From the NCBI GenBank assembly GCA_900542145.1, contig UQMF01000007.1:61144-125143 (forward strand): a DNA stretch of 64,000 nt, given 5' to 3'. The DNA comes from an uncultured Oscillospiraceae bacterium. GTDB lineage: Bacteria; Bacillota; Clostridia; Oscillospirales; Ruminococcaceae. The translations under genes and the position numbers were made by a program. The notes below the pieces were generated by a model. The model worked only from the letters and a program-made list of their open reading frames with translations, was not told where the DNA came from and did no database searches. This document shows, piece after piece, positions 58,984 to 64,000 of this stretch; the first letter of the stretch is position 1, and each line of letters opens with the position of its first letter.

Positions 58984-61046
58984 GATTCACCCCGGTCTAC
59001 GACGCACATAACCGGCTGAGAGTACGCTGCGGCGACTATGCCTTCACCAAGGAACAGGCGTGCGGTATCGCAGACCTTCTCGGCAGCCTGGATTTCGTCG
59101 AGCATGCGGAATCCAACTGGCGCACCGGCAGTATTCTCGTGATGTACCGCGACGGTGCCCGCCAGCAGGTGCTGGACGCCGTTTCCGCACTGGACCGCGG
59201 CTCCCTCCCCGAAAAGGAGCTTCCTGCGGTCGCGCAGGCGGATGCGAAATTTGCCGGCGACCTCGAAAAAATGCTCGTCAAGCGTGTTCTCATGCGGCTG
59301 CTTCCGCTCCCGGTACGCACCGCGATCACCGTCTGGAACGGCTCCAAATACATGATACGCGCACTGGATAACCTGCTGCAATTCCGCATGAATGTCGCAG
59401 TGCTCGACGGCACCGCCATCGGCGCTTCCATGTTCAGCAGCAATATGTCCACGGCCTCCTCCGTTATGTTCCTGCTGGGTCTGTCCGACCTGCTGGAGGA
59501 CTACACGCGCCAGCGCACCAAGCTCGCTCTTTCCGAGCAGCTCGCGCTCCATGTTGACAACGTGTGGGTGGAAACTCCCGGTGGCACCCGTCAGATACCG
59601 TTCGATCAGGTCCAGGTCGGCGACAGGATTCTAGTCCAGACCGGCAGCGTTATCCCGTTCGATGGCACAGTCTGTGGCAATGTCGCAATGGTGAACCAGT
59701 CCACCATGACCGGAGAAAGCGAGCCTGTACATAAGAAGGAGGGCGACAGCGTATTCGCCGGCACCACCGTCGAGGACGGCAAGCTGCTCATCGAAGTACG
59801 CACGCTTTCCGACGGCTCAAGGCTCCAGGAGATAATCGGGCTTATCGACCAGTCCGAGAACCTGAAGGCAGGGGTGCAGAGCAAGGCGGAACACCTTGCG
59901 GACAGCATAGTCCCCTACAGCTTCCTGGGATTCGCGCTCACTGCGCTGCTCACCGGGAATATGACAAGGGCGGTATCCGTGCTGATGGTGGATTTCTCCT
60001 GCGCGATAAAGCTCTCGACGCCGATTTCCGTGATTTCCGCGATGAGAGAGGCGGCAGAGCACGGCACCGCAGTCAAGGGCGGAAAGTATCTGGAAGCATA
60101 TGCGGCTGCGGACACGATAGTATTCGACAAGACGGGCACCCTGACGAACGCCTGCCCGAAGATAACGGACGTGGTCCCTTTCGGCGGAAACACCCGGGAA
60201 TACGTCCTGCGCACCGCCGCATGCCTGGAGGAGCACTTCCCCCACAGCGTGGCAGCCGCCGTCGTGGAGGCAGCCCGGAACGAAGGACTGAATCACGAAG
60301 AGGAGCACGCCGAGGTAGAATACCTGGTCGCTCACGGAGTAGCCACTACCCTGCACGGGGAGAGGGCGATAATCGGTTCAGCGCACTTCGTGTTCGAGGA
60401 CGAGGGAATCCCGCTCAGCGACGCGGACAGGGCGCTTATCGAGGAAAAGAGCAATTGCAGCTCCACGATATTCCTTGCGATCGGCGGAAAGCTGGCAGGA
60501 ATGCTGGTCATCAACGACCCTGTAAGAGAAGAAGCCGCGGAGGTCATCTCAGGACTGCGCAGCCTTGGAATTACGCATGTATGCATGCTGACCGGCGACG
60601 CAGAGCCTGCGGCAAAGCGCATTGCAGGCGAACTTGGAATAGACACCTATGTATCCCAGGTGCTGCCGGCATACAAGAGCGAGTTCGTGAACAACCTCAA
60701 GGAAGAGGGCCACAAGGTCATCATGGTCGGCGACGGCGTTAACGACACGCCTGCCCTTGCAGCGGCTGATGTTTCCGTTGCGATGTGCGGCGGCTCGGAT
60801 ATTGCACGCGAGGTCGCGGACGTTACGCTGTGCAGCGACACGCTGAGGGAGCTGGTTACGCTCCGCAGGCTGAGTACTGCGCTGATGGAGCGGATCAACG
60901 CGAACTACAGGTTCATCGTCGGCTTCAACGCCGGGCTGATAATCCTGGGGGCTGTGGGGGTAATTCCGCCGTCTACTGCGGCGTTGCTCCACAATGGCTC
61001 CACGATGTTCATTTCCGGAAAGAGCATGACGAAGCTTCTCAGGTAA
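58980..61046 (+). CDS. P1B-type metal-transporting ATPase with SCA membrane motif
   Basis: This 688-residue heavy-metal ATPase has an N-terminal HMA-like region without CxxC (residues 1-70). The actuator motif TGES is at about 244-247, followed by the phosphorylation site DKTGTLT (Asp383) and GDGVNDTPALAAADVS. In the membrane metal site the usual CPC, SPC or TPC is replaced by DFSCAIKLSTP (Ser-Cys-Ala at 340-342). The usual HP motif reads HFPHSVA. The transported metal is therefore not predictable by standard rules. It is translationally coupled to the DUF6110-like gene. Confidence 0.93.
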   Translation: MRFTPVYDAHNRLRVRCGDYAFTKEQACGIADLLGSLDFVEHAESNWRTGSILVMYRDGARQQVLDAVSALDRGSLPEKELPAVAQADAKFAGDLEKMLVKRVLMRLLPLPVRTAITVWNGSKYMIRALDNLLQFRMNVAVLDGTAIGASMFSSNMSTASSVMFLLGLSDLLEDYTRQRTKLALSEQLALHVDNVWVETPGGTRQIPFDQVQVGDRILVQTGSVIPFDGTVCGNVAMVNQSTMTGESEPVHKKEGDSVFAGTTVEDGKLLIEVRTLSDGSRLQEIIGLIDQSENLKAGVQSKAEHLADSIVPYSFLGFALTALLTGNMTRAVSVLMVDFSCAIKLSTPISVISAMREAAEHGTAVKGGKYLEAYAAADTIVFDKTGTLTNACPKITDVVPFGGNTREYVLRTAACLEEHFPHSVAAAVVEAARNEGLNHEEEHAEVEYLVAHGVATTLHGERAIIGSAHFVFEDEGIPLSDADRALIEEKSNCSSTIFLAIGGKLAGMLVINDPVREEAAEVISGLRSLGITHVCMLTGDAEPAAKRIAGELGIDTYVSQVLPAYKSEFVNNLKEEGHKVIMVGDGVNDTPALAAADVSVAMCGGSDIAREVADVTLCSDTLRELVTLRRLSTALMERINANYRFIVGFNAGLIILGAVGVIPPSTAALLHNGSTMFISGKSMTKLLR

Positions 61047-61100
61047 ATCACAGACTGCCCTGGATTTCCGGAGTGGCAAACTCGCATTGCACAATGATCA

Positions 61101-61130
61101 GGACGCTTTTCGCTGAAAGGCGTCCTTTTT
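61101..61130 (+). terminator. Terminator of the metal ATPase operon
   Basis: GGACGC pairs with GCGTCC, extended by TTT/AAA with one bulged G, then TTTTT. Confidence 0.93.
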
Positions 61131-61198
61131 ATATGTAGATTCATTCACGTACAAAGCGCATTATTCCAGTTTGTCACGCCACGTTCGTTAAAATATGC

Positions 61199-61204
61199 TA
61201 TAAT
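61199..61204 (+). promoter_or_regulatory. Extended -10 promoter of the second sigma gene
   Basis: ATGCTATAAT supplies TGN-TATAAT; no good -35 at 17 bases. It lies 84 bases before the sigma start. Confidence 0.5.
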
Positions 61205-61287
61205 TTTATTGAGGTAATTCCGGATCTGATGTAGTATTTTCCGCTGAATCCGTAGTATATAAGTGAAGCCGAAAAGGAGGCGACAAG

Positions 61288-61848
61288 ATGATAGATGACG
61301 AAAGAATCATTGAATTGTTTTTCGAACGTTCAGAGGAAGCAATACAGGAGCTTGGCAACAAATACGGCAAAGCCTGCCACAAACTCTCATACAACATTGT
61401 GAACAACAGGCAGGACGCTGAGGAATGTGTAAACGACGCTTATCTGGGAGCATGGAACGCCATTCCGCCGGAAAAGCCTGATCCGTTGCTGACCTACCTT
61501 TGCAAGATCGTTCGGAACATTTCGCTGAAAATGTATTACAGGAAGGGAGCCGCCAAGCGAAGCAGCACCTACACGATCGCTATGGAGGAAATTGAAGCCT
61601 GCATAGCATCCCCGAGCACGGTAGAAACCGAATTTGAAGCAAGGGAGCTGGCGCGGATCATCGAAAGTTTTCTGGACACGCTGACCGTCGAAAATCGCGT
61701 TATCTTCATGCGGCGGTATTGGTTTTCGGACAGCTGTAAGGATATAGCTGAATTTGTAGGGCTCACAGAGAAAAATATTACTGTCCGGCTGACGCGCATA
61801 CGCCAGAAAATGAAAAGGTATTTGAGCGAAAAGGGGGTATTTATATGA
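61288..61848 (+). CDS. ECF-type RNA polymerase sigma factor
   Basis: This 186-residue sigma factor has region 2 with AECVNDAYLGAWNAIPPEKP and region 4 with KDIAEFVGLTEKNITVRLTR. It is a paralogue of the sigma factor at 9346-9900; the block WNAIPPxxPDPLxxxLxKIVRN is shared. Start ATG 61288 has AAGGAGG nine bases upstream. It overlaps the next gene by four bases, as in the other locus. Confidence 0.9.
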   Translation: MIDDERIIELFFERSEEAIQELGNKYGKACHKLSYNIVNNRQDAEECVNDAYLGAWNAIPPEKPDPLLTYLCKIVRNISLKMYYRKGAAKRSSTYTIAMEEIEACIASPSTVETEFEARELARIIESFLDTLTVENRVIFMRRYWFSDSCKDIAEFVGLTEKNITVRLTRIRQKMKRYLSEKGVFI

Positions 61849-62393
61849 ACTCGAAGATATTTACCGAAGCTATGAGCGAAATCGACAACAAGTATGTCAG
61901 CGAAGCAGTTTCCTACAACAGAACCCGTTTGTTGAAAAAGGGTTCTAAAAGAATTGCGGTTTTAGTCGCTGCTGTCATAGCCGTATTGAGTCTTTGCGGA
62001 TTCACTGCATATGAGCTCGGATTATTTGACCCGTGGCTGCAAAAGCCTTCTGCCGAACCAACAGAAACCGTCAGGAGTGCGATTGAAGGTCAGGCTGACA
62101 AGGAATACACAATATCCCTGCGTGTTGAGGAAATAAAGATCGACGAAGATGAAACGGCGCGCGTCAAAGCTATGTACTCCGGCAGCAAACTGGCAAAAGC
62201 ACGAGGGTGGACAGACGATTATCTTGAGGAGCACTTTATCGTCGTATGGGCGAAATATTACACGGAGTACGACCATACCAAGACGTTTTTAGACGACGGC
62301 TATACTGAACAGTATTTTTACCTGACCCAGGATACCAAATCCGGGGAATGGACGATCAGCGATAATACATCTCCTACGACTAATGCAAAATAA
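61845..62393 (+). CDS. Putative anti-sigma factor, single-span membrane protein
   Basis: This 182-residue protein has an N-terminal cytoplasmic part starting MNSKIFTEAMSEIDNKYVSE, one membrane helix (about residues 37-55) and an outer domain of unknown type with Asp/Glu/Tyr-rich sequence. Gene position right behind the sigma factor with ATGA overlap, its topology and N-terminal likeness to the protein at 8804-9349 suggest it holds the sigma factor at the membrane. No other gene follows in this operon. Confidence 0.68.
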   Translation: MNSKIFTEAMSEIDNKYVSEAVSYNRTRLLKKGSKRIAVLVAAVIAVLSLCGFTAYELGLFDPWLQKPSAEPTETVRSAIEGQADKEYTISLRVEEIKIDEDETARVKAMYSGSKLAKARGWTDDYLEEHFIVVWAKYYTEYDHTKTFLDDGYTEQYFYLTQDTKSGEWTISDNTSPTTNAK

Positions 62394-62613
62394 CACGGTA
62401 AACACAAATTACAAGGCAAGTACATAGCGGAATTGATATAGTGATCCCCGATGTTCCCAGGTCATTTTTGTGATCTTTTAAAAATAATTTTTCCAATTTC
62501 CAAAGAATTCTGGGGCAAATCCCCTTACTCACCTCCGAAAATCCGCATAACAGCGTGGTTTTTCTGAGGCAATAAAAAAAATCAAAAAAATTCGATTTTT
62601 TTTGAAAAAACTA
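62394..62613. other. Intergenic stretch before the tRNA pair
   Basis: No gene was seen. TCAAAAAAAT/ATTTTTTTTGA (62582-62605) may act as a weak AT-only terminator for the sigma operon. Confidence 0.5.
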
Positions 62614-62642
62614 TTGACAAATCAGGTTCCCTGTGATATAAT
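62614..62642 (+). promoter_or_regulatory. Promoter of the tRNA-Thr/tRNA-Ser unit
   Basis: TTGACA, 17 bases, TATAAT: full consensus. Confidence 0.93.
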
Positions 62643-62705
62643 AATATAGTCGTCAGGGACAAGAGATAAAAACTCAAAAACCTGATGGAAATAAAAAAAT
62701 GAGAT

Positions 62706-62781
62706 GCTGCTATGGCTCAGTTGGTAGAGCACATCCTTGGTAAGGATGAGGTCATCGGTTCGACTCCGATTAGCAGCTCCA
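62706..62781 (+). tRNA. tRNA-Thr(GGT)
   Basis: A 76-base cloverleaf with acceptor GCTGCTA/TAGCAGC, anticodon stem CATCC/GGATG with loop TTGGTAA (anticodon GGT), T-loop TTCGACT and encoded CCA. Confidence 0.97.
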
Positions 62782-62789
62782 TTTTTTTT

Positions 62790-62878
62790 GGAGAGGTATC
62801 GAAGCGGTCATAACGAGGCGGTCTTGAAAACCGTTTGGGGGCAACTCCACAAGGGTTCGAATCCCTTCCTCTCCGCCA
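62790..62878 (+). tRNA. tRNA-Ser(TGA)
   Basis: An 89-base class II tRNA with acceptor GGAGAGG/CCTCTCC, anticodon loop CTTGAAA (TGA), a long variable arm TGGGGGCAACTCCAC and encoded CCA. It is co-transcribed with tRNA-Thr. Confidence 0.97.
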
Positions 62879-62888
62879 GAGTGTCAAA

Positions 62889-62919
62889 GAACCGCATTAC
62901 AATGCGGTTCTTTTGTTTT
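62889..62919 (+). terminator. Terminator of the tRNA pair
   Basis: GAACCGCAT pairs with ATGCGGTTC; TTTTGTTTT follows. Confidence 0.93.
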
Positions 62920-62954
62920 AATCCCCGAAAAATCCCCGAATTATCGCGGAAAAC

Positions 62955-62983
62955 GAAAAATCCCCGGAGCCTGCGCCCCGGGG
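62955..62983 (-). terminator. Terminator of the phage lysis genes
   Basis: Minus-strand CCCCGG...CCGGGG followed by ATTTTT. Confidence 0.85.
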
Positions 62984-62989
62984 AAATCT

Positions 62990-63604
62990 TTATTTAACCT
63001 GCACAACGAACCCGTCGAAACCGGCTTTCTTCAGCTTCTGCATGTAAGCTTCCGCATTTGCGCGGGAACTGAACGCACCCACCTGCACGCGATAAAGTTC
63101 ACTGGATTTCTGCACAGACGTGATACGCTCATGCAAAGCATTCCAGCGCGCTTCGTCAACGTAGTATGCGGGACACAGCTTCCCGGTGAGGTCGTAGTGG
63201 CGTACTACTTTCCCTGCCGGAATTGCGTACTTCTTCATAAGGCTGCGCACCAGTTCACCCAGAGCGGCGATGGACTTTTCCTCGAACTCGCCGGACTGCC
63301 GCTTGTAGCACACCTCAATGTGGATAGTGTCCGCGTTCTGGTTCGCGGCGGCGTATGCGATCTCGTTATCCGGAATGCACCGAACGACCTCGCCGTCAAG
63401 CCCGACTATGTACTGCGCGGAAGTCCAGCTCCAGGGCTTGTCCTTGAACACACCCGCTGCGACATTCTGCCAGTACTTTGAAAGCTGCTCTGCGGTAGCC
63501 CCGCAGTCCCCGGTGTAATGCACGCAAATGCGCTTCGGACTGGACTTCGTTCCCGGACGGTTGTATTTGTTCACCGGAATAAGGCTGTCAGTTATCTTCA
63601 TCAT
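62990..63604 (-). CDS. Phage-type N-acetylmuramoyl-L-alanine amidase with SPOR domain
   Basis: This 204-residue endolysin has an amidase_2 (PGRP-like) domain with zinc ligands in ICVHYTGDCGA and VVRHYDLTGKLCP, and THIEVCYKRQSGE-like central sequence. A C-terminal SPOR domain (LYRVQVGAFSSRANAEAYMQ) binds denuded glycan strands. No signal peptide is present. The first of two adjacent ATGs (63604) has GGAGG eight bases upstream. It overlaps the holin gene by 17 bases, a phage lysis arrangement. Confidence 0.92.
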   Translation of the reverse strand: MMKITDSLIPVNKYNRPGTKSSPKRICVHYTGDCGATAEQLSKYWQNVAAGVFKDKPWSWTSAQYIVGLDGEVVRCIPDNEIAYAAANQNADTIHIEVCYKRQSGEFEEKSIAALGELVRSLMKKYAIPAGKVVRHYDLTGKLCPAYYVDEARWNALHERITSVQKSSELYRVQVGAFSSRANAEAYMQKLKKAGFDGFVVQVK

Positions 63605-63800
63605 TAGAATGTCCTCCGTCCGCAAGTCCCTCGCCGATGGTGTATCCGACTACCGCCGCAGTAGCCATAATGCAGCCGCTGACTGTAGTTGCGACCTCAT
63701 CGCCGCCGCCGAATGCCAGGATAAGTCCCGACACCAGCGCCGCCACGGATACCCACCACTTGCGGCTTGTGAGCTTTCTCTTCCAGTCGATTTTGTTCAT
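63588..63800 (-). CDS. Phage holin
   Basis: This 70-residue protein has a basic amphipathic start (MNKIDWKRKLTSRKWWVSVA), two hydrophobic segments and the holin pattern VVGYTIGEGLADG near the end, with an acidic tail. It is typical of small phage holins encoded directly before an endolysin. GAGGAGG lies upstream of ATG 63800. Together with the amidase it marks the late end of a phage-like region that continues beyond the window. Confidence 0.86.
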   Translation of the reverse strand: MNKIDWKRKLTSRKWWVSVAALVSGLILAFGGGDEVATTVSGCIMATAAVVGYTIGEGLADGGHSNDEDN

Positions 63801-63815
63801 AGTTCGTAAACCTCC

Positions 63816-64000
63816 TCAGTTGTTCGGTAATTCCATAAGTTCGTTGTAAAGCTCAGTCGCAACGTCGTTTCCGCCAAGTGCGTGGTACGCCTTGTACGCC
63901 CTGGTGAGCGCTTCCCGGGCATATATCGGGCACCTGCCGCGCTCTGTGTACTTCTCGTGCGACCGGATTATCTCCGCTCTCAGCAGGCACTGCACGCCTG
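63816..64000 (-). CDS. Phage-type small protein (5' end outside window)
   Basis: The leftward frame reads through the window edge and ends REALTRAYKAYHALGGND..., then LYNELMELPNN and TGA at 63816-63818. It is a helical, charged protein of unknown function, of a kind often found just before the holin in clostridial prophages. It overlaps the ribosome site of the holin gene, so it belongs to the same late transcript. The start is not in the window. Confidence 0.6.
   Translation of the reverse strand, partial: GVQCLLRAEIIRSHEKYTERGRCPIYAREALTRAYKAYHALGGNDVATELYNELMELPNN

Noticed and set aside
62706..62878. attL site in tRNA-Ser for the right-hand phage region
   Set aside because: No second copy of the tRNA 3' end is within the window, so the claim cannot be supported here.
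1..64000. CRISPR array, IS element or transposase gene
   Set aside because: No regularly spaced repeat with unique spacers and no DDE or serine transposase motif was seen on either strand.

Overview
The window reads as the chromosome of a spore-forming, anaerobic Clostridia bacterium, most like the Ruminococcus/Oscillospiraceae group. The evidence is an RnfG-E-A-B operon, the spore-coat pair SipL/SpoIVA, an alpha/beta SASP, a class III fructose-bisphosphatase, GC-rich coding DNA (by eye about 55%) and many promoters of the form TTGACA-17-TATAAT with AGGAGG-type ribosome binding sites. The species cannot be named from sequence alone.

Layout. 1-3.4 kb: end of the rnf operon, then a NusG-II protein and a Gx-type transporter. 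3.4-6.2 kb: fbp and a decayed alpha/beta hydrolase. 6.4-10 kb: a small HhH protein, then an ECF sigma/anti-sigma pair leading into two lipoproteins (DUF4358-like, DHHW). 10-16.3 kb: C39-like peptidase, HD-GYP protein, a GNAT remnant, AraC regulator divergent from a GH127 arabinofuranosidase, and an SNF transporter. 16.8-20.4 kb: a 3.5-kb AT-rich integrative element inserted in the 3' end of tRNA-Pro(GGG), bounded by a perfect 38-bp repeat; it carries only an integrase, an NrdD-tail-like micro-gene, an M23 endolysin, a Cys-rich holin and a repeat-filled non-coding end. 20.5-31.3 kb: HAD phosphatase, TypA, then the leftward run TepA-UppP-FtsK-YgiQ-MBL-DUF3006. 31.5-35.5 kb: SipL, SpoIVA, SASP and a Fur-family regulator with its own operator. 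35.6-40.2 kb: MTA deaminase, MtnA and two CobW GTPases. 40.2-47.2 kb: BMP-type nucleoside ABC transporter, xanthine phosphoribosyltransferase and a COG2509-like flavoprotein (purine uptake and salvage). 47.3-50.6 kb: sugar isomerase-ThuA operon, small XRE regulator, membrane protein. 50.8-58.3 kb: two GH2 beta-galactosidases divergent from an AraC regulator. 58.6-62.4 kb: DUF6110-like protein plus P1B-type ATPase behind a structured leader, and a second sigma/anti-sigma pair. 62.7-64 kb: tRNA-Thr, tRNA-Ser and the lysis end of a second phage-like region.

The most unusual object is the mini-element at 16.8-20.4 kb: a site-specific integrase linked to a complete lysis cassette with no visible replication, capsid or packaging gene. 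Other points worth a second look are two or three structured RNA leaders without an assigned ligand, an orphan consensus promoter, gene remnants, and tightly overlapping divergent promoters at both glycosidase loci. No CRISPR array, rRNA operon or insertion sequence was seen.
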